From: Chloroflexota bacterium
GTDB taxonomy: Bacteria > Chloroflexota > Anaerolineae > B4-G1
Length of the DNA stretch: 5,873 nucleotides
Direction: 5' to 3'
Assembly (NCBI GenBank): GCA_011046405.1
Contig: DSAR01000163.1
Location: 1-5,873 of the forward strand
Numbering within the stretch: position 1 is the stretch's first letter; each line of letters opens with the position of its first letter. The position numbers and the translations under genes are program-made. The notes under the pieces were generated by a model. The model made no database searches and had not been told where the DNA came from. It worked only from the letters and a program-made list of their open reading frames with translations. Shown here piece after piece: positions 1 through 5,185 of this stretch.

Positions 1-89
1 AGCAGACCTAACGCACGATTCGCCAGGATTTCCTCCTGGCGAATCCACTTGAGCACGACCGACGTATCGAGCACCAGATGGGGGATCAT
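1..89 (-). CDS. vapC: VapC-like PIN-domain toxin, N-terminal part (runs off the left edge)
   Basis: This is the first 29 codons of a gene read leftward off the window. The translation begins MIPHLVLDTSVVLKWI. The strand LVLDTSVVLKW, with the first acidic catalytic residue (D8), is the typical opening of PIN-domain ribonucleases of VapBC toxin-antitoxin systems, which use clustered acidic residues and Mg2+ to cleave RNA, often tRNA or rRNA. The ATG (87-89) overlaps the TGA of the upstream antitoxin gene (86-88) in an ATGA junction, so the toxin is probably translated by coupling to the antitoxin. Antitoxin-first order is normal for vapBC. The remaining PIN acidic residues lie outside the window, so activity cannot be judged. 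A 12-bp perfect inverted repeat lies inside the coding sequence (listed separately). Family call rests on the N-terminal motif plus operon context. Confidence 0.82.
   Translation of the reverse strand, partial: MIPHLVLDTSVVLKWIRQEEILANRALGL
17..45 (-). repeat. Perfect 12-bp inverted repeat inside the toxin gene
   Basis: Arms 17-28 and 34-45 are exact reverse complements (plus-strand left arm GATTCGCCAGGA) separated by five bases. In the mRNA the loop reads GGAAA. The hairpin falls at about codons 15-24 of the toxin gene and contains an AGGAGG stretch at the stem-loop border. It could slow toxin translation or mRNA decay, or be chance in coding sequence; no role is proven. Confidence 0.75.
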
Positions 90-352
90 TGGCGCGTCTC
101 CCGCCAGTATCGCACGTCCTCGGCGCTGTCCTCTCCGCTGCCGGGCGTCACCCGCGCCAGGGCGTTGATCGATTCGACAGCGGACTGGACGTGGGGCCGG
201 TCGCCGGGACGCACCGCGCGCTGGCGCGCTCCCATATAGTAGCGCAAGGCCTCGCGGATCAACTCGCTTCGGCTGCGAAGCTCTTGATTGGCGATCCGGT
301 CCACTTCATCGAGGAACTCGTCGGGGAAAGAGACCATCACTTTGGTCGTCAT
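86..352 (-). CDS. vapB: VapB/CopG-type ribbon-helix-helix antitoxin
   Basis: The 88-residue protein has an N-terminal ribbon-helix-helix DNA-binding domain at about residues 1-45: a beta strand (TKVMVSFPD), a helix (EFLDEVDRIA), and the loop and second helix (RSRSELIREALRYYM). The last roughly 40 residues are charged and probably disordered, the part that in VapB-type antitoxins wraps and neutralises the PIN toxin. The start ATG (350-352) is supported by an AAGGAGG ribosome site at 359-365, six bases upstream. The stop overlaps the toxin start (ATGA, 86-89), so the two form one transcript. A strong promoter and a palindrome sit immediately upstream, as expected for an autorepressed operon in which the antitoxin, alone or with toxin, binds its own promoter. 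Family is clear; pairing to the VapBC class comes from the PIN-like downstream gene. Confidence 0.88.
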   Translation of the reverse strand: MTTKVMVSFPDEFLDEVDRIANQELRSRSELIREALRYYMGARQRAVRPGDRPHVQSAVESINALARVTPGSGEDSAEDVRYWRETRQ

Positions 353-364
353 CTGGCGCCTCCT

Positions 365-392
365 TATATCCCTATTATAACCTAAGGATATA
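365..392. promoter_or_regulatory. Palindromic operator overlapping the vapBC promoter
   Basis: The 7-bp arms TATATCC (365-371) and GGATATA (386-392) are exact inverted repeats around a 14-base centre that contains the -10 box. Ribbon-helix-helix antitoxins bind such paired half-sites as tetramers, and occupancy here would block RNA polymerase. The repeat is seen directly; its role as operator is inferred from position and from antitoxin family behaviour. Confidence 0.6.
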
Positions 393-401
393 TCACGTCA
401 A
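374..401 (-). promoter_or_regulatory. Promoter of the vapBC operon
   Basis: On the minus strand a perfect -10 box TATAAT (374-379) lies 16 bases from a -35 box TTGACG (396-401, five of six matches to consensus). Transcription would begin near 367, giving a leader of only about 15 bases that carries the AAGGAGG ribosome site. This is the best sigma-70-like promoter I see in the window. Confidence 0.75.
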
Positions 402-475
402 GCTCCCAGTCCACCAGCGTCTCCGAGGTTCATTCCCCTGTCCCCCTCGGGCATCATCAGCGATCGGCGCTGGTG

Positions 476-508
476 AGGTGCGACGCACTTGGGAAGTGCG
501 TCGCACCT
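476..508. repeat. Perfect 15-bp hairpin (33-base inverted repeat)
   Basis: The arms 476-490 (AGGTGCGACGCACTT) and 494-508 are exact reverse complements with a three-base GGG loop. The hairpin lies between the end of the nuclease operon (stop at 596) and the vapBC promoter. No T-run follows the stem on either strand, so it is not a canonical intrinsic terminator. Its length and perfection suggest a dispersed palindromic element (REP- or MITE-like) or a transcript-stabilising structure; I have a general but unverified impression that such GTGCGACGCAC hairpins recur in some Chloroflexota genomes. Apart from this hairpin and the vapBC promoter, the 353-595 gap shows no convincing gene. Confidence 0.8.
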
Positions 509-595
509 GGTTCGGGCGCGGTCGGGGGCGTCTGGCCCGGCGGTGATGGGCTGGTTATTCGCCTTTGCTTTTTTCATCGTCTCTATTAAACTGGC

Positions 596-916
596 TTATG
601 CATCCAGTTTTGTCAAGATCTGAGCAACATCTTTGCTGTCAAATCCGCCGATCTCGGAAGTGGTAATGAGTCGGTTGGCAAAACCGTGCTTCTCATACCA
701 GGCCTTCTTGGTATCCCAATGATTGCGATACTTCTCCTTGTGAAGCATACCCAGATGCTCCCAGTACCATTCTTCGCTTCGTAAGATGATGGTGAAGTCA
801 GGCAGGTAAAACGTACCATCGGGAACGCTATCGCGCCAGGCGTGGATGCGCGCCTCGGTGAAGGTCGCGCGCAACGAGGCAGCGCTATCGAACGGACCGC
901 AGCGTGAACCGGTCAT
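596..916 (-). CDS. Small stand-alone PD-(D/E)XK-like nuclease domain (helicase C-terminal type)
   Basis: The 106-residue protein carries FYLPDFTI (residues 36-43), then WYWEHLGML (50-58), then W67-x2-K70 and WYEKHGF and a C-terminal RLITTSE strand. This order (PDF, WEH, W-x2-K, LITT) matches the nuclease-fold domain usually found at the C-terminus of large helicase or AAA ATPase proteins. D40, E53 and K70/K71 are candidate active-site residues. Here the domain stands alone, and its first 30 residues do not show the SKSE-like helix that normally precedes it, so it may be a truncated remnant. Against simple decay, its ATG overlaps the upstream stop in an ATGA junction (913-916) and the frame is open throughout, which suggests coupled translation with the 407-residue nuclease. 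Stop is TAA at 596-598. Cellular role unknown; a defence-operon accessory is the likeliest reading. Confidence 0.65.
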   Translation of the reverse strand: MTGSRCGPFDSAASLRATFTEARIHAWRDSVPDGTFYLPDFTIILRSEEWYWEHLGMLHKEKYRNHWDTKKAWYEKHGFANRLITTSEIGGFDSKDVAQILTKLDA

Positions 917-2136
917 CGTTGATCTTCCTCTTCTCCGGCAAGTTGCCGGCTCAACTCGTCCCAGGGTACTTCACCGACGATCTGGTTGATCTGAGGTAGC
1001 TCACTCTCCAAGAAGCGTTCCCAGCGACTGCTAATCTTGTCCGTCAGTGAGTCGAAATCAGGGTCTTCGTAATCACTTGTGGTCAAGAAAGGCCGCTTGT
1101 GGATGGTCTTCCATTTCTTGTTGACGCTGCCCCTTGTTCCATTGAGCACGCTATCGTGACGCTGACAGGTTTCGAGGATGGCTTCACGGATGACTTGAGG
1201 GCCAGGGCCAATATACAGGTGCAAGGCCAGATGATCCGCTCTGTTCACAAACCCAAATAACAATATGCGCCCACTTGGAGTCCATCCCTCACCCGATAAC
1301 AAGACCCCGTATTGATCCCACGTTCTAGGCAGAAAACGGATCTCGGATTTGGTGGAATGATCTAGTTCAAGCTCTGGCGCATCATTCACCAAGTCCTCGA
1401 CGAGTTCCTGTAGATCAGACTGCAAATCAGGGCGGTGTTCGTAGATCAAATCCAGGGCCGGTTTGTGTTGGCGGTAGAGTTTGCGACAGAGCTCAATGAT
1501 TTCAGAATCAGCCACAATATGCCTCCTCAGCATAGTTACATAGTGCCGCAATAGGATACGCACGTCATTGCCCAGGGTGGATTCGTGAGAGCGCCGGACG
1601 GCTTCGAGAATCTCGGCAACCTCCCCATAACTCAATGAGAAGTAGTTTTGGTCGCTGGGCGGGTTGCCCTCTGGAGTAAGATAGATAAAAATACGACGAA
1701 GATCGGCATAGTGCTGTTCTACCGTCCTGCGGTACCGGCGCAACTGATCGGAATGCTCGCCACTGACGACCTTGTTCTCAATGACACAGACCAGGCGGTT
1801 AGCAGGATCGTGAATGAGAATGTCGATATTCTGCCACTCGCGGCGCACTTCTGCGTCTTCTAGGTCCGCCGCATCGATCTCCACCGCACTTAGCGGGGGC
1901 TCAGAAATGCCAATGAGCACGTGCTTGAGCAGGCGCTTCAAGAAAGCATCGCCGAGACGATGGTTGGCGGATGGGTCAAGTAGAAAAGCAAGGAAATCCG
2001 AATGGCGTAGTTCCTGCCGGACCGCGCCGATGGCTTCAAAGATATTGAACTCCGCCAGAAGAGCTTCCAGCCGTTCCAGGTCAGGATTGTTGACGACGAA
2101 GGACTCCAATAGGGCTCTATCGTTGTCGTTGCTCAC
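913..2136 (-). CDS. PD-(D/E)XK nuclease superfamily protein (PDDEXK_4-like)
   Basis: The 407-residue protein begins with a helical region including HSDFLAFLLDP and HRLGDAFLKRLL (about 45-70), then the nuclease core: EVRREWQNIDILI (96-108, with D105), CVIENKVVSGEHSDQL (117-132, with E120-N-K122) and Y135. The D...E-x-K pattern with a following SGEH-x2-QL is typical of the PDDEXK_4 family found near phage-defence and restriction genes. Residues 210-407 form a second region, rich in aromatic and charged residues, that I cannot assign and that may bind DNA or a partner. The start is GTG (2134-2136), chosen because AAGGAG (2143-2148) lies six bases upstream. It follows the EVE-Mrr gene by 51 bases and overlaps the next gene by four, so the three form one operon. 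Catalytic residues appear intact; substrate is unknown. Confidence 0.78.
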   Translation of the reverse strand: MSNDNDRALLESFVVNNPDLERLEALLAEFNIFEAIGAVRQELRHSDFLAFLLDPSANHRLGDAFLKRLLKHVLIGISEPPLSAVEIDAADLEDAEVRREWQNIDILIHDPANRLVCVIENKVVSGEHSDQLRRYRRTVEQHYADLRRIFIYLTPEGNPPSDQNYFSLSYGEVAEILEAVRRSHESTLGNDVRILLRHYVTMLRRHIVADSEIIELCRKLYRQHKPALDLIYEHRPDLQSDLQELVEDLVNDAPELELDHSTKSEIRFLPRTWDQYGVLLSGEGWTPSGRILLFGFVNRADHLALHLYIGPGPQVIREAILETCQRHDSVLNGTRGSVNKKWKTIHKRPFLTTSDYEDPDFDSLTDKISSRWERFLESELPQINQIVGEVPWDELSRQLAGEEEDQR

Positions 2137-2142
2137 ACAGGT

Positions 2143-2148
2143 CTCCTT
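2143..2148 (-). promoter_or_regulatory. Ribosome binding site fixing a GTG start
   Basis: AAGGAG on the minus strand lies six bases before the GTG at 2134-2136. It decides the start of the 407-residue nuclease gene, which has no ATG at this position. Confidence 0.75.
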
Positions 2149-2187
2149 AATGTCGAATATGGGGATAGCTTTGAGTGGTGTAGAAGG

Positions 2188-4116
2188 TTAGGCTTCTCCC
2201 TCAGCAATATGATCGGCTAGCGCTTGCACGCGACGGCGCGCGGCATCGGGAGGCAAAATCAAGATGTAACCGGAGCCTTGCTCTTTGAGCACACCAATGG
2301 CCGGATTCGCCAGTAGCGTGAGGATTTGGTTGATTTGCTCAAGTTCTGGGAGCGCCAGCGATTGCGTTTGCGCTTTTTGAAACAGGATAAGGTGAACAGC
2401 TACACCGGGGATGGGTTGGGAATTAGTCTGTTGGCGCTGAAGGTTATCAAAGACCTGGAGTACATCGTTTGCCAGGCCCAAGTATTCGGTATGTTGTGTG
2501 TGAACGCGCTCCAATCGGCGGAGTGCATCAGCTGCAGGACCTTTAGCCTCAAAAAGCGTCTGGAGTTCGCTCAAACTGAAGGGAAATTGCTCGTGGAGTT
2601 TGAGCAACGCAATCAGGTCTCGAGTCGTGATCATACTCACGTGATTTCTGATGGCACGATCCACCAGTTTGCCGCCAGAAAAGGCCGGAGCAATGAGCAA
2701 GGCGTAATCCGCAGCGTTTTCCTCTCTATGGTCTCGCATCGATTCGTAGCTTACCTGCGCCAGCCCAACATTGCTGTCTTGGGAGCTGGTCTTGGCTTCA
2801 ACGATAGCCGTATAGCTTTCGGCACCAAGCTGACCCACCACAACGATATCGGCTTTACCAGGGCTACCTTGATGCTCCGTTTCAAATCCCAGGAGGGAGA
2901 AAGCTTCAGCTAAGCTTTCCTCGAAGCGGTCAGGATGGGATGTGTCGTACTGAGCCCTTTTCAAAGCTTTGCATACGGCTTCCACCGGGCTGTGAACGGC
3001 AGGTAAGGTCTCAGGCTCCGGCGCAGCCAGCAACGTTTGCAGGGCGTTGAGTTGAGCCTGGGTGATGCCCGTGATGGACATCTGCGTCTGCTGAAGGAAC
3101 TTGAGATTGGAGAGCACCGGATGAGCTCGCAGGGTCGCCAGGGAGATTGATGCTTCAAAAACGCGCACCGGCTTGAGTTTGACGGCCCAGGTACCCTCAT
3201 CCGTCTGATAGGGCGCAGAAGCTACTTTGAGCTCGCAACGGATTTCGTACTCTGGACCTGTCTGGTATCCAAAAACACGGTCACCCGCTTTGATTTTCCT
3301 GCGGAGAAGTTTCTGGGCATAGCTTCCCAGGGATTGGGTCCACTCCACACCGTTTTCGGCAAAGGCTTGATCCCACTTGAAGATAGTGGGATTGGCGACA
3401 AAGAGCCAGGCAGCGTCATCAGGCTCGCTGGCCCTGGTGAGATTGCCCCCTCCAAGGCGCTTGCTGACCATGAAATGACAGAAGATATCGAATTCTGGAA
3501 TAGTGCGAAGTCCCATTGAGGCCAGTTTCGCCTGTAAAGCCCGCACTTTGGCGGCGTTTTCCAGGTAGTTATCCAGGCTGGCATCGATATCATCGGGTTG
3601 GCCCAATTGCGCGGTGCAATACTTGTAGGTTTTGACGACCTTGGAATTGATGACAACGAAGCGTTGATCATCCAGACAAAAGAGGATAGGGGAAAGGAAG
3701 CCTGTTCCAAAACCTCTGCGGTATGGGCTTTCCAAGAAAGCGCGCCACGGCTTTTCGTCGCCCCGCAAGATACCATCTATGGCCTCAAAAATCATCCGTG
3801 CGGTGGCTGGCCATTCATCCGGCTCCTTCCATCCGGTGTTTTCAAACCAGGTGCGGATGTCTTTGGTGATGCAGGGCCAGGTGCTCACGCGGTAGCCGTG
3901 CTCGCGATTGTGTTGGGTATCGCTGTGAGGCAATAGGTGCCGTAAAACGTCTTCGGTGATGTCCTCCCCAGCTTGATACTTGCGCCGGATTTCGATGAAG
4001 ACTCGTTGAACCTCCTCGATCTCGGCCTCGACGATGGCCAGATGTTTCTGGCCCGCAGGGGTGTCCAAGTATTCTGCGTGATACCATTGGATGCGCTCTT
4101 GAAGCTCAGATGTCAT
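2188..4116 (-). CDS. Predicted type IV restriction enzyme: McrB-N-like region, EVE domain, Mrr-like nuclease
   Basis: The 642-residue protein has several parts. Residues ~1-230 include GFGTGFLSPILFCLDD and FVVINSKVVKTY (135-164), resembling the N-terminal region of McrB-like restriction proteins. Residues ~236-325 look like an EVE (PUA-like) domain, opening WLFVANP (237-243) and including KIKAGDRVFGYQTG (274-287); EVE domains bind modified bases such as 5-methyl- or 5-hydroxymethylcytosine. Residues ~393-505 match Mrr-like endonucleases: FEESLAEAFSLLGF (398-411), GKADIVV with D423, and IVEAKTS with E440 and K442, the D...E-x-K catalytic set. Residues 510-642 are unassigned. The combination predicts recognition and cleavage of modified, probably phage, DNA. 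The ATG (4114-4116) has AAGGAGA (4123-4129) six bases upstream. It is the first gene of a three-gene operon. Nuclease residues are intact; modification specificity cannot be read from sequence. Confidence 0.78.
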   Translation of the reverse strand: MTSELQERIQWYHAEYLDTPAGQKHLAIVEAEIEEVQRVFIEIRRKYQAGEDITEDVLRHLLPHSDTQHNREHGYRVSTWPCITKDIRTWFENTGWKEPDEWPATARMIFEAIDGILRGDEKPWRAFLESPYRRGFGTGFLSPILFCLDDQRFVVINSKVVKTYKYCTAQLGQPDDIDASLDNYLENAAKVRALQAKLASMGLRTIPEFDIFCHFMVSKRLGGGNLTRASEPDDAAWLFVANPTIFKWDQAFAENGVEWTQSLGSYAQKLLRRKIKAGDRVFGYQTGPEYEIRCELKVASAPYQTDEGTWAVKLKPVRVFEASISLATLRAHPVLSNLKFLQQTQMSITGITQAQLNALQTLLAAPEPETLPAVHSPVEAVCKALKRAQYDTSHPDRFEESLAEAFSLLGFETEHQGSPGKADIVVVGQLGAESYTAIVEAKTSSQDSNVGLAQVSYESMRDHREENAADYALLIAPAFSGGKLVDRAIRNHVSMITTRDLIALLKLHEQFPFSLSELQTLFEAKGPAADALRRLERVHTQHTEYLGLANDVLQVFDNLQRQQTNSQPIPGVAVHLILFQKAQTQSLALPELEQINQILTLLANPAIGVLKEQGSGYILILPPDAARRRVQALADHIAEGEA

Positions 4117-4122
4117 TGGGTT

Positions 4123-4129
4123 TCTCCTT
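4123..4129 (-). promoter_or_regulatory. Ribosome binding site of the EVE-Mrr gene
   Basis: AAGGAGA on the minus strand, six bases before the ATG at 4114-4116. It lies only ten bases beyond the stop of the upstream remnant, so the operon has little room for its own promoter between them. I see no convincing promoter in 4117-4285 and transcription may come from upstream. Confidence 0.7.
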
Positions 4130-4138
4130 CAATCCAGG

Positions 4139-4252
4139 TCAGCCGATGCTAAACACCTTCAGCATCTCATCCCCCAGGTGATCGATGACCTTCACCGCAA
4201 TCCACCCGGACGACGACGAGGTGGGGTTGATCTGTTTATCTACGTGTTGTCT
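4139..4252 (-). pseudogene. C-terminal remnant of a restriction-modification subunit (Mod-like)
   Basis: Reading leftward from just inside an in-frame TAA (4253-4255) there are 37 codons without a usable start, ending TGA at 4139-4141. The last part reads SGWIAVKVIDHLGDEMLKVF. The IAVKVIDHLGDE-x-x-KVF pattern is what I know as the extreme C-terminus of DNA methyltransferases and related subunits of type III-like restriction-modification systems. The first eight codons (RQHVDKQI) do not fit, so the break probably lies near 4229. Only the tail of the gene survives, 22 bases before the EVE-Mrr start. The full gene may have preceded the EVE-Mrr operon originally. Assignment to methyltransferase rather than another subunit is uncertain. 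Confidence 0.5.
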
Positions 4253-4285
4253 TTACTGATCGGTATTAGATATCCAATCTCCTAC

Positions 4286-4342
4286 TCACGCCACCGGCCA
4301 GCCGCCGTGCGCCTCGATCACAGCGTCGATCTCGACCATCAG
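4286..4342 (-). pseudogene. Third copy (C) of the type ISP C-terminal tail, 18 codons
   Basis: The reading LMVEIDAVIEAHGGWPVA-stop aligns with the final residues of the partial gene at the right edge (LMAEIDEAIDAHSGWPIE) and of copy B (LMAEIDEVIASRGGWPVE). An in-frame TAA directly precedes the CTG (Leu) codon, so the match starts abruptly at 4342. The ATG (4337-4339) overlaps the stop of the upstream truncated gene in a TGATG junction, but this seems an accident of the recombination joint. Too short to be a functional gene. Between its stop and 4255 I see nothing but about 30 A+T-rich bases. Confidence 0.7.
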
Positions 4343-4748
4343 TTATTCCTTCGCTTTTCACATACCCATTCGAGCGCGGGATCGCCCTCGGCGCAGACGA
4401 TGACGAGCGTGACGTGCTGTGGGGTGTACTGGTGCTGGAACATATCCACGCCCACAATGGCTTGACCGATGACCAGACGGTTGAGTTTGCGTTTCACTTC
4501 GACAAGTTCGGCCGGACGCCGCGAGGCCCACGCAGAGAACTCCGATTCAACTGATTTGTAGCGGTAGATGCCGTCTTCGATCCCTTCAATAGACGAAAAC
4601 CTGACGCCATCGATTCTACGGAGTTTGGAGCCCGCAGGCCAGACGCCTGGCAGGTTGCCACCGATCTGGACTTCGGTGCAGATACCCTACCTACGGTTTC
4701 GTAGTATCTTTCAATCAACTGCACTTCGGAGAGTTTGACACGGCTCAT
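4339..4748 (-). pseudogene. Frameshifted, 3'-truncated PD-(D/E)XK-like gene
   Basis: The reading starts at ATG 4746-4748 with MSRVKLSEVQLIERYYETVG. It continues naturally only after a frame change near 4686-4689, with GICTEVQIGGNLPG and on to KLRRIDGVRF, LVEVKRKLNRLVIGQAIVG, VTLVIVCAEGD and EWVCEKRRNN-stop (115 residues in the second frame). RRIDG (D) followed by VEVK (E-x-K) is a PD-(D/E)XK-like signature. Removing two bases (AG, 4687-4688) would restore VGGIC and one continuous protein of about 135 residues. The end looks cut: the stop is created at the joint with tail copy C. Its ATG lies two bases past the stop of copy B, so it was probably once co-transcribed behind a type ISP gene. The frameshift could also be a sequencing error or, less likely, programmed. 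Confidence 0.65.
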
Positions 4749-4749
4749 A

Positions 4750-4944
4750 TCACTCCACCGGCCACCCCCCGCGCGACGCGATCACCTCGTCGATCTCTGC
4801 CATCAGGCGCATCGTCTCCCTCAACGCGACGACCACCCGCTGGTAGTGCGCGATGTCGTCTGGCGTCAGCACGCGGCCCGGCTGGCTGGGCGTCTTGCGC
4901 CGGTCGTAGAGCCACCTCCGGAACATCTTGTAGCCGCCATTGTG
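4750..4944 (-). pseudogene. Second copy (B) of the type ISP C-terminal tail, about 64 codons
   Basis: The translation includes GGYKMFRRWLYDRRKTPSQP, then GRVLTPDDIAHYQRVVVALR and ETMRLMAEIDEVIASRGGWP, ending VE-stop at 4750-4752. Over the last 62 residues it matches the partial gene at the right edge at 45 positions by hand count, with no gaps. The match begins abruptly at about 4944, eight bases from the DUF2283 stop, with no start codon or ribosome site of its own. It is therefore the severed 3' end of a second type ISP-like gene. The 73% protein identity means it is not a fresh tandem duplicate of the neighbouring copy; it came from a diverged allele or is old. Confidence 0.8.
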
Positions 4945-4951
4945 TGACCGG

Positions 4952-5185
4952 TCAGGCTGCTACGCGCAGGTCCATTGTGACCGGCAGTTCCAACAAGCTG
5001 TCACGCAGGAGGCGGGTGGAGAAAAACAGCACCTCCAGGTTCTCTATCTCGTCGGTGATGGGGTTGAGTCGGGCGATCACATCATCACCGAGTTCTTCTG
5101 TTTCTTGTTCTGGGTAGGGAGGCGTCTTGTCAATATACAAGATATCTGCCGCGCGATCATACTTGAAGATCAGTCTTTTTTCCAT
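4952..5185 (-). CDS. DUF2283 family small protein (putative antitoxin partner)
   Basis: The 77-residue protein begins MEKRLIFKYDRAADILYI and includes PYPEQETEEL, DDVIARLNP and DEIENLEVLFFSTR. The YDxxADxLYI start, central acidic segment, and RLNP-x-T-x-EIE-x-L strand are the DUF2283 pattern. A longer reading from 5236 exists, but the ATG at 5183-5185 is preferred because AAGGAG (5193-5198) lies seven bases upstream and the family homology starts there. It overlaps the end of the upstream BECR-like gene by 16 bases, so the ribosome site lies inside that coding sequence and the two are translationally linked. DUF2283 genes commonly sit next to small toxin-like genes, so an antitoxin role is plausible, but no DNA-binding domain is visible and the biochemical function is unknown. 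Confidence 0.75.
   Translation of the reverse strand: MEKRLIFKYDRAADILYIDKTPPYPEQETEELGDDVIARLNPITDEIENLEVLFFSTRLLRDSLLELPVTMDLRVAA

Noticed and set aside
476..508. Hairpin as a rho-independent terminator of the nuclease operon
   Set aside because: No T-run follows the stem in either direction; the T-rich stretch at 569-574 is about 60 bases away and on the wrong side for leftward transcription.
398..577. Minus-strand reading of 59 codons starting ATGAAAAAAGC, running through the hairpin
   Set aside because: It has only a weak ribosome site, more than half of it is hairpin and low-complexity G+C-rich sequence, it matches no family I know, and its end overlaps the vapBC -35 box.
2326..2913. 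Plus-strand reading of 195 codons
   Set aside because: It lies wholly inside the EVE-Mrr gene on the other strand, and that frame carries clear domain motifs; this one shows none.
3222..3776. Minus-strand reading of 184 codons in another frame of the EVE-Mrr gene
   Set aside because: It is a frame shadow rich in Ser, Pro and Trp with no recognisable motif, while the main frame covers the EVE domain.
4255..4285. Possible promoter (TTGGAT ... TAAAGA) for the EVE-Mrr operon
   Set aside because: The -10 match is only about three of six, and the sequence spans a recombination joint; too weak to report.
4266..4457. Minus-strand reading of 63 codons across tail copy C
   Set aside because: The Ser/Arg-rich sequence is out of frame with both the PD-(D/E)XK-like remnant and tail copy C, whose frames show homology.
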